64,000 nt of DNA from Paenibacillus sp. SYP-B3998 (GTDB lineage: Bacteria > Bacillota > Bacilli > Paenibacillales > NBRC-103111): contig NZ_JAAIKC010000016.1 of assembly GCF_010820665.1 (NCBI RefSeq), positions 1-64,000 on the forward strand, written 5' to 3'. Position numbers and translations under genes: made by a program. Below, piece after piece: positions 47,794 to 58,300 of this stretch (position 1 is its first letter; every line of letters starts with the position of its first letter). The notes beneath the pieces are model-generated. The model was not told the origin of the DNA. It worked only from the letters and a program-made list of their open reading frames with translations, and searched no databases.

Positions 47794-47904
47794 TCTTTGT
47801 ATTGTTTTCGGATCCGTTCGCTGTCCAGCATTTAGGATCCATCATGGCCGTACCTCATTCACGCAATTAACTTTTTACTATACAACACGAATTTCATTGA
47901 CTTT

Positions 47905-48312
47905 TCATTGTTTCTGTTCCTTTCTAGCGAGATGAAACAGCCATCCGTAGATCCAAAGGAAAATGGGGAATACAAAAGAGATATACAAACCTATCTTCCC
48001 AGACCATTTGGCCATTTGAGCTACTTCAGAAGAAGAAGGGAGGAAAAAGAATGACAATAATATCCATAGGCACATGAGTATTCGTAAAACATTTCGATGA
48101 TCCTGCTTGCCGCATAATTGACTTGCTCCCAGCACAGCTGTGTAGAGGTAGGGAATGATCGTCATAAATAGCATAAACAAATAAAAGGAAAGAAAAGTGA
48201 TTTCCAATCTGTACATGACTAATATGTAGAACCCCTTATTTTTAACTATCGTTTCCGTTAACGTAACGTGCTTCAATGAACTATCCTCGGTCTGTTTTAT
48301 GGTTTGAGCCAT
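47905..48312 (-). pseudogene. C-terminal fragment of a GerAB-type spore germination permease
   Basis: 135 codons. From residue about 33 the sequence follows the last third of GerAB/GerKB-type permeases (MYRLEITFLSFYLFMLFMTI, IPYLYTAVLGASQLCGKQDH, then FPIFLWIYGWLFH). A full protein has about 360 residues. The N-terminal 28 residues are unrelated, and the start overlaps the preceding gene by 16 bases. It is a truncated copy, probably non-functional, marking a rearrangement point. Confidence 0.7.
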
Positions 48313-48671
48313 GAAACTTCATATCCCATCTTACCGATAATATCGATTCCATCTTGGAATTCTATTTTGTTTTCTCCTGTCCATCCATTTTCTAATCCAT
48401 ACAGAATGAATTCTCTAATCGTTCTTGGATAATTTATATTAAAAAATTCCTTATTGTTGGTTTCTTTATTCTTCAAGGAAACACCCACTAATAGCGGGCT
48501 CCCTGTAATCGGATCGTCCCATGTAAAAAACTGAAATGTGCACGTTAAATTTTTAAAACCCTCTAAGGATACCTTTAAAGAAATGTTACTCGAATGGTTA
48601 TTATACTTTTGGTTAATCACATACAAGTATTCCTTATCACCAACAATAATTTTTCTTGTCTTTTTCTTCAT
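48297..48671 (-). CDS. Hypothetical protein
   Basis: A 124-residue soluble protein (MKKKTRKIIVGDKEYLYVIN at the start, NGWTGENKIEFQDGIDIIG near the end) with no signal peptide or membrane segment. It has predicted beta-rich character and no family I recognise. The ATG at 48671 is chosen. An ATG 18 bases upstream is possible, and neither has a strong binding site. It overlaps the germination-permease fragment. Confidence 0.6.
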   Translation of the reverse strand: MKKKTRKIIVGDKEYLYVINQKYNNHSSNISLKVSLEGFKNLTCTFQFFTWDDPITGSPLLVGVSLKNKETNNKEFFNINYPRTIREFILYGLENGWTGENKIEFQDGIDIIGKMGYEVSWLKP

Positions 48672-48840
48672 GATTTTAGCACCGCACATGTCACAAATCT
48701 GACATATTAATTAAATTTATTTGTTTATAATTTTGTTTCTATAATCACGTTATCCTTCCCGTTAGCTGAGAAAGCCGCCGATCGTTTGATATCGGCATCC
48801 TTCACTTGATGTATTGAACTAAAGTTCACCATTAGCACAA

Positions 48841-49560
48841 TCATACATTCGTATCAAGCATCGCTGGAATATTTATTTCTTTCACACAAGACGCCTTGGA
48901 TAGATTCATGACGCACTTAACTAATGAAACGATATCCTGAAGGGGAATCTGTGTGCCATTATAAGCCGATAAGACTTTCTCTATTCCGTCTTCATAAGGA
49001 ATTTGGGTTGCAATTTCACCTGGATTTATACATGTTACACCTATTCCATAATTCTTTACATGTTCCCGTAAAGAATTGCAAATACCACGCAATCCGAATT
49101 TTGAAGCCACAAATGAAATTTGTGTAAAATCATTATTTTCAAGGCCTGCCGTAGATCCGATTAAAAAAATTTTTGCGTTATCTGATTGTTTTAGATTCGG
49201 TAACAGCTTTTGGATACAAGTAATTGCAGATGTTACATTTACATTAATAATTTTTGCAATTTCGTCTGGACCATCTTTCTCAAAATCATAGTCATCCCTA
49301 AATCCCTTGTTCTCCCAGATCCCAACATTATATATTAATACATCTACGGTGACGCCATTTAATGTGTTCGCGATCCTGTTGCTTGCATCAGATAACGATA
49401 AGTCAGCTTCTATCCAATATCTTTGGACACCATCGTTAAGTTTTAAACTCTCCGGGCGACTTCTGGAAACCATCCATACGTTATCACCCGTTTCGGGCAA
49501 CCCTTTGACAAATGCCTCACCTAATCCTTTACTCGCCCCGAAGATAATAAAGTTTTTCAT
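48841..49560 (-). CDS. Short-chain dehydrogenase/reductase-like protein, catalytic Tyr replaced
   Basis: A 239-residue Rossmann-fold protein. The cofactor motif GASKGLGE (8-15), the structural NVG (as YNVG) and the catalytic Ser region FLIGSTAG are present. The Tyr of YxxxK is Phe: the motif reads FVASK, confirmed at 49105-49120. In SDR enzymes this Tyr is the general base, so ordinary activity is doubtful. Arg after SRSR favours NADP. GGGAG lies before the ATG. It has no operon partner. Confidence 0.85.
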   Translation of the reverse strand: MKNFIIFGASKGLGEAFVKGLPETGDNVWMVSRSRPESLKLNDGVQRYWIEADLSLSDASNRIANTLNGVTVDVLIYNVGIWENKGFRDDYDFEKDGPDEIAKIINVNVTSAITCIQKLLPNLKQSDNAKIFLIGSTAGLENNDFTQISFVASKFGLRGICNSLREHVKNYGIGVTCINPGEIATQIPYEDGIEKVLSAYNGTQIPLQDIVSLVKCVMNLSKASCVKEINIPAMLDTNV

Positions 49561-49919
49561 ATTTTTCTCCCTTGCTTTTTTTCCATTATCTTAATTAGTC
49601 TTTTCTACTTTGTAAAGACAGGGCTACCGATATTGGAAGGATAATTGCGTTATTCTGCTCGTTATCCGAGCAAATACTTTATTACTCTGCGGAGATAAAA
49701 AGAATGGGGTTGCACATAGGGCTAACACAATATCAGACAATAAAATCCACCTTACACAACAATAATTTCCATCGCCATAACATGAGCAAATTTTTATAAT
49801 TATTTTAGTAAGCGTTTACAATTTTGTGTCCAAGGGAGTGATTGTCTGTCTTCCAACAGAGATTTACGATTGACCTGAAGAAAACGGTTCTGATCTCCCA
49901 AACCTAAGGAGGTATTATC
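49561..49919. other. Divergent intergenic region, SDR gene to beta-amylase
   Basis: The region holds the promoters of both genes. A TATAAT at 49795-49800 with a cre site immediately after it belongs to the amylase. No gene or RNA element was recognised in the rest. Confidence 0.5.
49807..49820 (+). promoter_or_regulatory. CcpA catabolite-responsive element (cre) of the beta-amylase
   Basis: AGTAAGCGTTTACA matches the cre consensus TGWAANCGNTNWCA at 13 of 14 positions on the opposite strand. It begins seven bases after a TATAAT box, so bound CcpA would cover the transcription start, giving glucose repression. Confidence 0.75.
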
Positions 49920-51575
49920 ATGTTTCAAGCCATGAAATCATTAGTTAACCGAATTCGTAAGTATGCAGCCGTTTCACTCGCTGTTATCCTTGCAGTTTCC
50001 CTCGTTTTTCCGGCACCTCAAGCCGAAGCATCCAGTATTCGCAGTGATTACAAGGCTTATGCGATGGCTCCGCTTACCAAGATAACGGATTGGAATGCAT
50101 TCCGCAACCAACTGACAGCACTGAAGAATAACAATATTTATGCCCTCACAACCGACGTCTGGTGGGGTGACGTTGAGCAGGGCGGCGATAACGTATTTGA
50201 CTGGTCTTATTACAAAACTTATGCCGATACGGTGCGTGCTGCGGGCCTGAAGTGGATTCCGATAATCTCCACGCATCAATGCGGGGGCAACGTCGGTGAC
50301 GACTGCAATATTAAACTGCCTTCCTGGCTCTGGAACAAGGGCACTCAAGACCAGATGACGATGCGCAGTGAAACCGGCTATTACGATTACGAAACCTTGT
50401 CTCCCTGGTGGACAGGAACATCGACTCAATATGATGAGCTCTATGCCTCCTTTGCAACGAATTTCAGCGGCTACAAGGATATTATCGCCAAAATCTACCT
50501 CTCCGGAGGCCCGGCGGGTGAGCTTCGATTCCCATCCTATAATACGGCCGATGGCTGGAACTACCCGGGGCGCGGCAAGCTGCAGGCGTACACCGATACG
50601 GCAAAGCAAGATTTCCAGAATGGCATGAAAACTAAATACGGCACCATCTCCGCTCTCAACAGCGCTTGGGGAACGAGCCTAACCGCTTTCTCTCAGGTAA
50701 ATCCGCCAAGCGATGGTGATAATTTTTTCATCAACGGCGTAAAGTCCACGTATGGTAAAGACTTCATGACTTGGTATCAGGGTGTGTTGGAGAAGCATCT
50801 GAAGGCCATTGCTGCTAAAGCGCACAGCCGTTTCGATTCCGTCTTCGGTGTTCCGCTCGGTGCGAAGGTGGCCGGGATTCATTGGCAGATGAACAGCTCT
50901 TCCATGCCGCATGCAGCTGAATTAGGGGCAGGATACTACAACTACAGCACGCTGTTGGACGAGTTTAAGAGATCAAATCTCGATCTGACCTTTACCTGCT
51001 TGGAAATGACCGATAGCCAAGCTTATACAAGCCCTTATTATTCCGCCCCGAAATCGTTAGTCATTCAAGTAGCGAACCTGGCGAACCAGAAGGGCATTCG
51101 CATCAATGGAGAGAACGCACTGCCGATCAGTGACGGAAGCGGCTATCAGAATGTGGCCGAAATGCTGTTTAACTACAATTCCGGCGGTTTCACTCTGCTT
51201 CGGATGTCCAGCCTCGTCAATGCGGACGGCTCAAAGACCGGCTTGATGGATGTTTACCGGGATGCGATTGCGATGACTCCGATTCCAGTCACCTTTATTG
51301 TGAAGAACGCGCCAACCGTATCCGGGGACAGCGTATATGTGACGGGAAGCCGCTGGGAAATGGGTAACTGGACAACCGGTGTTTATCCTCTCAAGCTGAC
51401 GTACAGCAACTCCACGGCGGACTGGCGAGGCACAGCTTACATTGGAGCTTCCCGCTATTATGAATTCAAAGCCATGATTAAGGATGGCGGAGGCAATCTC
51501 AAAAGCTGGGAGCCTGGAGCCAACAATACGTGGTCGACGCCCACGGCAGGAACGAGCTATACAATAACTTGGTAA
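49920..51575 (+). CDS. Secreted beta-amylase (GH14) with starch-binding domain
   Basis: A 551-residue exported enzyme releasing maltose from starch ends. Signal peptide 1-37 (ending AEAS), GH14 barrel about 40-450, CBM20 about 455-551 (VYVTGSRWEMGNW, ending in TITW). Both catalytic glutamates are visible: GGPAGELRFP (near 201) and GENALP (near 398). Other GH14 signatures TTDVWWGDVE and STHQCGGNVGDDC are intact. The start has AAGGAGG seven bases upstream. Monocistronic, with cre upstream and a terminator downstream. Confidence 0.97.
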   Translation: MFQAMKSLVNRIRKYAAVSLAVILAVSLVFPAPQAEASSIRSDYKAYAMAPLTKITDWNAFRNQLTALKNNNIYALTTDVWWGDVEQGGDNVFDWSYYKTYADTVRAAGLKWIPIISTHQCGGNVGDDCNIKLPSWLWNKGTQDQMTMRSETGYYDYETLSPWWTGTSTQYDELYASFATNFSGYKDIIAKIYLSGGPAGELRFPSYNTADGWNYPGRGKLQAYTDTAKQDFQNGMKTKYGTISALNSAWGTSLTAFSQVNPPSDGDNFFINGVKSTYGKDFMTWYQGVLEKHLKAIAAKAHSRFDSVFGVPLGAKVAGIHWQMNSSSMPHAAELGAGYYNYSTLLDEFKRSNLDLTFTCLEMTDSQAYTSPYYSAPKSLVIQVANLANQKGIRINGENALPISDGSGYQNVAEMLFNYNSGGFTLLRMSSLVNADGSKTGLMDVYRDAIAMTPIPVTFIVKNAPTVSGDSVYVTGSRWEMGNWTTGVYPLKLTYSNSTADWRGTAYIGASRYYEFKAMIKDGGGNLKSWEPGANNTWSTPTAGTSYTITW

Positions 51576-51667
51576 TTTCCGGTATGAAATAAGAGAAGTA
51601 GAAATTGAATTAGATTAAACTGGTTGCCAAAAGGTCTGTTCCTTGAGTTTAGGATAAGATTAAAAGA

Positions 51668-51709
51668 TAAACTGCGATGCAAGGGCTATTCTTGTAATCG
51701 CAGTTTTTT
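51668..51709 (+). terminator. Terminator after the beta-amylase gene
   Basis: AAACTGCGAT pairs with ATCGCAGTTT around a 19-base loop and ends in TTTTTT, about 90 bases after the stop codon. Confidence 0.85.
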
Positions 51710-51928
51710 CAATTTGGTCCTAGAACTGTAGGAGCTTACTTTATATGATGTAGCGCTTAGATCAATCAATTTAGGGCTCTGGATAGAGAACTACATGCTA
51801 TACGCGTATGTGCTTTAATTAATAATTGGAAATCATGTATGGAGGACGTATCCCAAGCAAAGGCTCAGGTGCGTTCTTTTATTGACGGATAGGATAGTTC
51901 CAACTGATTAACATCTGGTGACAGAAGG

Positions 51929-52057
51929 TCATGGAGAACCTGGAATGACGGTTCTGCTCTCCAGAAGAGCATCAAAAGTTTGCTTGATTTCTTTAGGAAA
52001 CACATTTCCGACCATACTGGACAGGCCATTACATCCACCTATTATAATATTCCCCAT
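51929..52057 (-). pseudogene. Fragment of a dihydrodipicolinate synthase-like gene
   Basis: About 40 codons read GNIIIGGCNGLSSMVGNVFP then KEIKQTFDALLES, resembling the GADGVIS...NVFPKE region of the DapA/N-acetylneuraminate lyase family, followed by a stop. No start and no catalytic region are present. It is debris next to a transposase fragment. 51710-51928 contains no recognisable gene. Confidence 0.45.
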
Positions 52058-52231
52058 TCTATGTGGGTATAGATATTGGTTCTGACTTTCATCTTGCTGC
52101 GTGCATTCCGTTTGAAAAGTTCCGCAGTGAGAAGGAATGGAAGCGCACCAAGACAATGAAGTGGTATAAACCTCATGATTTTTTTATATTGCTGGAACCG
52201 ACCGGCGGACATTATTCATACTTGATCATAA
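52052..52231 (+). pseudogene. IS110-family transposase N-terminal fragment
   Basis: The reading YVGIDIGSDFHLAACIPFEK is the RuvC-like start of IS110 transposases, and LLEPTGGHYSYLI is the next conserved block. The two blocks are closer together than in a full protein, and the frame runs into a terminator. It is therefore truncated on both sides and deleted inside. Confidence 0.75.
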
Positions 52232-52234
52232 AGG

Positions 52235-52298
52235 TAAAACAAAACACCTTCATCCCTTTGGTTTCGTTGAACCAAGAAAATGACGGTGTTTTGTTTTA
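52235..52298 (-). terminator. Long terminator after the GH3-GH30 gene
   Basis: Nineteen-base arms (TAAAACAAAACACC-x-TCAT and its complement) match at 18 positions, with a second hairpin (TTGGTT-AAACCAA) in the loop. It lies 18 bases after the stop codon at 52316. Either strand ends in T-rich sequence. Confidence 0.75.
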
Positions 52299-52315
52299 TC
52301 TACTATGATTGCGGG

Positions 52316-55300
52316 CTAAGCTTGAAAAAACAGTCTGAAGATCATAGTTGCAGCCTGCGCTCTGGAAGCATGGTCCTTTGGTGCGAAGCTTCCATCTTCT
52401 ATGCCGTTGATAATTCCAGCATTTTTAATGGCATCAACTGCCGCTTTTGCATAGGAAGCAATCTGAGGCTGATCAGTGAAGGCAGCGGAAAGTTGGCCGG
52501 ACGCAAGCGTTAGGTTCAATTGCTGACTGATCCGGTAAACCATTACCACCATATCCTCGCGAGTAATGTTGTCGTTCACACCAAAGGTGCCGTCATCCTT
52601 GCCGTTTACGATACCAAGCTTCTGCGCACTTGCTATTGCATTCGTGTACCACTCCCCTTCATGGACATCGGTGAACGTTGTTACAGCTGTCACATCAGCA
52701 AGATCAAAGGTATCAATCAACATCTTGATAAATTCTGCGCGTGTCACTTCGCCAGTGGGATTGAACCAGCCATTGCCCGTTCCGTTAATTGCGCCCCTTG
52801 CAGCTAGCGCTTGAATACTATCCTCAGCCCACGGCGCTACGGATGTATCGGTAAAGGAGGCATGAGAATAGGCAGCCGCATACTGACTAAAGTGCTTTGC
52901 CTTAAATTCAACATTGCCTGTTGCCGGGTTATATTTACCGTTCTTCACAACTTCGAGCTTACCAGTATCGTCAATGCAATAAATGATGATGTTGTTCGGC
53001 TTTTCTCCTGCTTTCATTTTGTATGGGATACCTACTTGCACGCCACTTCCGTTAAAGCTGCTGACCTTCTTTCCGTCAATGCGAAGACTGAAGTCATACA
53101 CCATTCTTCCATTCAACTGCTCCTGAACGGTTGCCAACAGATTGGCTGTGTCTACCGCTTCCACAGAAAGCTGGATGATGGATGCAGCAGTTCCGCCATT
53201 TTTGCTAACCAGATCAGGATTGATCGTAACGGTTGCTAAGCCTGTTTCTAGTTGAATGGCTTTTATGCTGCTGTCTGCCAAAATATCCTGCACTGGAATG
53301 TCCAATCTCACTTGCTTTGTACCGGTAGCCGCATTCACGACAATTGTAATTTTGTGATCTATCGCACTATGTAGTGCCGCTTTAATGTCTTCTGGCTTCA
53401 CCGTTGCCGAAGCCATGCCGTTCGCGTCCGTTATCGGTTGAACGATAACTTTGCCAGAATCAGACGTCGTAGTTGACGTGCTCGGTGTGCTTGGCGAGCT
53501 GGTTCTTGGCGTCGGATCGTCTCCGCCTCCCGCGGCTTTCGTTACCACGATAACCGCTGTAGCTTCCTTGCCTCCATCAACTGTCGTAACTTTAATCGTC
53601 GCTGTTCCCACAGCAATAGCCGTTACTTTACCTGAGCTATCAACCGTTGCAATGCCTGTGTCACTCGAGGTCCAAGTCACCTCTTCATTGCTGACAAATT
53701 CCGGTTGGAACTTAGTTTTCAATACACCTACCGAGCCTACTTTCAAAGGAAGTTCAGTTGGGTCCAGTGATATGCCGGTTACCGCTACATACGCGCCAGG
53801 AGCCGAGAAAAACGTGACAAAACTGTCAATCATACCCTCTTTACTCGTCATTGCACGAATCACCTTAGCCGATGTGACGCCGATTGGCGAGGTATAAGCT
53901 GCGCTATTCTTCGTCGGCAGCGAGCCATCCGTCGTGTAGTAAATCGTTGCCCCTTCAATATCAGTTATCAATGCAACAGATTTTGTAGTTGCTTTAACAA
54001 GAGGAGCCTTAGCCTTCTGCATCACAACCACAGGAGTGCCTCCCGGTTCAATAGACAAAGCGTCGAAGTTAAATCCGTCGCCATTATCAATAATACGGAG
54101 TGTTTGAACGCCTGCATCCAATTTGACGACGACTGAGGCTTCCTGATAGGTACCCCAGGATCCTGTAGTCGGCATGGACGCGGAACCTTTGAGCGCTCCG
54201 TTTGACAATATCGAAGCGGAAACACCGCCTTGTGGCGTAGCATATTGGAGATGCACTTTGTAATAGCCTTTCTGCGGCACATTAATGAGATAATCAAATG
54301 TGGATCCTGCAGTCGTGTACCCAAGATTATTCATACCGCTTCCGTACTGTATCACCTGTTGGCTTGCTGCTACAAACTTCTCGGCCTCAACCTTGATGAC
54401 ACCGTCGCTTCCCGCTGCTTGAGTAGTCACGGGTTCAAAAGCAATGTTTTGCATATCAAACGAGCCGCTGTTTCCTTGAATACGAATGATTTGTTCACCT
54501 GCCTGCAGCTGCACAGAAAGCCGCGCACCCGCCCAAGCTGTTGAACCATACAAATTCGGAATGGTATAGGAGCCTAGGGTGCTGAGATTTTCAGACTGCA
54601 AGAGGAATCCGCCGCCGTTCGGTGAGGCTACATTCAGAGTAACTGCATATTTGCCTGAGGCAGGCACGTTAATCTTAAATTCAGCCCAAGCTCCTGTATG
54701 AATACCGGTTAGTTTGGCATTTGAAGTATCAGCACCATGGATGGCTACCCCTGATAATTGATAGTAGTCGTTAGCCGTTATTGGGCCAGGCAAAATATCA
54801 GTAGCAATCGTTTTGTGCCCCGTCCCCATCAGCATGATACTACCCATCAGTGTCTGACTAGCTTCCGTATTCGAGTACGTCGATGCCGTAACCGTCAACG
54901 GCGTATTCACGTAATACGGCTTCGTTGGATCCCACCGCAATTGAACATTGGCTTGAGCCGGACCCGCATAGGTTACGTCACCTAACGTAATCCCCATGGC
55001 GGCCGCTTCAACGCCAAGCGCAATGGTGCCAAGCTTCGTTCCATACGTCATTCCTGTTACAGTGAGGGATATCTCCTTATTATTCACATTGTAAGGCAGA
55101 GATTGCGGAGCGACAGTCATTACTACTGGATCCTTCTGTCCTAGCACTATGCGATCCCACTTGTACGTAATGACGGATTTCGCTGGAATTTGAGCAGCCA
55201 CTTGTGTGCCATCGCTTACGAGTTTGAACGTTTGCGTGATATCGGTCTGATTGACGACAACGGAAACAATGGTTTTCTTGTCCGGGCTCATGAAGGAAAC

Positions 55301-58300
55301 GTTCGTTACGTGATCCTTTGACCCATAATTGCTGTCGATCCGGATGTAGTCCGGCTTTACAAACTTCGAGTAGTTGCCCAGCGTGTAATATTCCGGCGTC
55401 AGCCAATAATGATCTGGATTACTGGAATCTTTGATGATCATCGTTGGATCCGGTGTACCGACCCATTGATGGGTGGCGATATCACTGTCGAGCATAACAA
55501 CCCAGGAATTATAGCTCTTAGCCCAGTTGCGGAAATATTGCGCCATTCGGTCTGCACCCGCAGTACCCCAAACAGCTCGTTCTGTCAGATATATATTCTC
55601 GGTTGGATACAGATCATGCAGTTGCGACATCATCGAGGGGTCGCCGCCGTAGTCGTGGAAAGCCGTACCGTCAATAGCGTCACGATTAGCTGCATCGGCC
55701 AACATCGGCGCCGGATAATTCATCGTATCGCTGAAGTTATGGTCGAAGATCCAAATCTTCACATCGAGACCAGCCACAATTAATTTCTGATGCAGCAGCT
55801 TGCTAAGCTCGGCTTCCTGCTGCCAAGGCATTTTGGTGCTCGGATACTCAATCTCTAGAAGCGGTTCGTTCTGCAGCGTCATAGCTGAAATGTTGATACC
55901 CTGCTCTTTGTAAGCTTGAATAAATTTAACATAATAATCCGCCAAAACAGGCAGATATTCGTCTTTCACCGAGCCTTTGATCATACTGTCCGTCGTTTTC
56001 ATCCAGCCTGGAGGACTCCATGGTGATGCGAAGAACTTCATGTCCGGATTGATAGCTATGATTTTCTTAAGTACTGGAATGATGCCATAATCGATATCTT
56101 TTTGAATGGAGAAATGCGCTAGGTTGGGATCGGTTTGACCAGTCGGCATGTCGTCATACGAATAAAATTTCCGGGAAGTAAAATCCGCCGTACCAATTGT
56201 AAGACGCGTCATGCTCATCCCGATGCCATTCGCATTGCTGACCAGTTTGGTCAACAGCTCGTTTTGCTTAGCATCCGACATCTTCGTTATATTGAAAATC
56301 GTCGATTCCTCCATCGAGGAACCCATACCGGTAATCGTTTGATACTGTTTGTTCGGGTCAATGTTGATGGTCGTCGCATAGACGTCGTTGCCTACGCTTG
56401 TCAGATCAAGATTCGCTTGTGGTGTCAGCTGTTTAAGTTCATCGCCAGGTTGCCATTGCGGAGCATAATACCACAACATGCTTTGGCTGCTGCGTTCGCT
56501 CGAAAGCCAACTCTGTACCTTGCCCTGACCACCCAAAACTGGATTCTGCGGGATAATTGCTCCACCGCTGTTTCCGCCCTGTTCGGGCGCAGGACCAAAG
56601 CCTGTGGAACCGAACCAGTTGAAGTTCAGGCCGCCACTCGTAAACTGCAGTTTGATCTTTTGCACGCCTGCTGACAAATCAACACCCTTGACCGTTGCTG
56701 TCTTCCAGGTTTGCCAGCCGCCGGTATAGCCGACTCCCTTCAGTTCTCCAAGTGCATGGCCGCCAGCATCCGAGATGAGCATGCCAGAGTTCGTGCTACC
56801 AGCGTCCCCTCCTGCATAGCGGAAGTCTACATCATAGGTTCCGTTAGCCGGAACATCAATCAAATATTCGAGCCAAGCGCCAGCGGAGGTATAGCCGATA
56901 TTCTGCCCGCCGCCCGTGTCAGACGTATTCTCACTTTTTAAACCATCCGATTTAGCTGTGTAGTTCTCTGCTTCAACTTTAACGTAGGGATCCTTTTGCC
57001 CAGGCTTGTCGGGCATGATGGGGAGTGTTGGGGTTCCCTCCGCTTTCGTCAGTCCATAACCATAATGAAACAACACATATTTCGGATCCAGGTTGGATTG
57101 TCCTGCTATCGGATTCGTATAAGCTTCCGTATAAAACGGCCAACGAACCGGTAACTTGCCAGTGAAGTCCATGTTACCGAACAATACGTCAGCAACGCCT
57201 GCACCCTCCGTACCGGGCAGCCAAGCCTCCACAAGTCCTGTCCAATCATTCAAACGGTCGCCGATCATAAGCGGGCGTCCGGAAACAAGGACAACGATCG
57301 TCGGTACGCCGGATGCCTTGATATTGTCCAGTGTGGACAGGTCTTCCGAATCAAGCTTCAGCTTGTTCAATCCGTCACCGTTGCTTTCAGCATAAGGCGT
57401 TTCGCCGATGAAGACGATCGCGACATCGTTACCTTCCGCACCCCGGCCGTGCTTGTTGTACGTGACGTTCTTCGTGCTGCCAACCACCTGCTGAATACCT
57501 TGCAGGATCGTTGTTCCGGTTGTCGTGTTGCCCTTAGCTCCCTGCCATGTGATGGACCACCCGCCAGATTGCAGGCCGATATCTGTGGCACTCTTACCCG
57601 CCACAAAGATCTTATTCATCCCGGACAGCTGCGAGAGAATCGGAGAGCCGTTCACCTTGTCGTTCTTCAACAAGACAAGAGACTCGCTGACTGCCTTGCG
57701 AGCCAGCGCGCGGTGTTCTGTAGAGCCGAACGTTCCAGCCAGCTTGTTATCCGTCATCGGGTGTTCGAATACACCTGATTCGAACTTGACGCGCAGAATG
57801 CGGGTAACCGCGTCGTCTATACGCTCCTGTTTGATTCCACCCTCGGCAACCAATGCTTTCAGATTCGTGATCGTCGTTTTCCATTCCGTAGCCATCATCA
57901 TCATATCTACGCCCGCATTAACCGCAACGCGAATCTGATTTTTCAAGCCGCTAACAGCCTTGCCGTCCCAGTCCTTCGTAATCTGCTGCACCGCATTATA
58001 GTCAGAAATTACAAAGCCGGTGAAACCCAGTTGTCCCTCAGCGGTGCCTTTGAGTACATCGGTTAACAGACGCTTATTGGCATGCATTTTCAAACCTTGA
58101 ATACTGCTATAGGAAGCCATGACGGTCCGAGCGCCAGCGTCAACCGCCGCTTTGTATATTGGCAAATCCAACGCTGTAACCTGCGCTTCTGTCATATCTG
58201 TTACATTGCCTTGGTTCGCTCCGCCTTCCGTTAATCCTTCGCCGAAGAAATGCTTCGCCGTAGCGATCACGCGGTCTGCACGTTTCAGCTGATCCCTTGT

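Noticed and set aside
47648-47800. Insertion sequence end around the perfect hairpin at 47760
   Set aside because: No matching repeat was found elsewhere in the window and no transposase is adjacent. A terminator explains it better.
52063-52308. Complete small plus-strand gene from the IS110-like start
   Set aside because: Only the first 55 codons resemble IS110. The rest reads through the inverted repeat that is the terminator of the GH3-GH30 gene.
53451-53897. Plus-strand 148-codon frame rich in Val and Ser
   Set aside because: It is antisense to the Big2 domain and linker of the GH3-GH30 protein, with no ribosome binding site.
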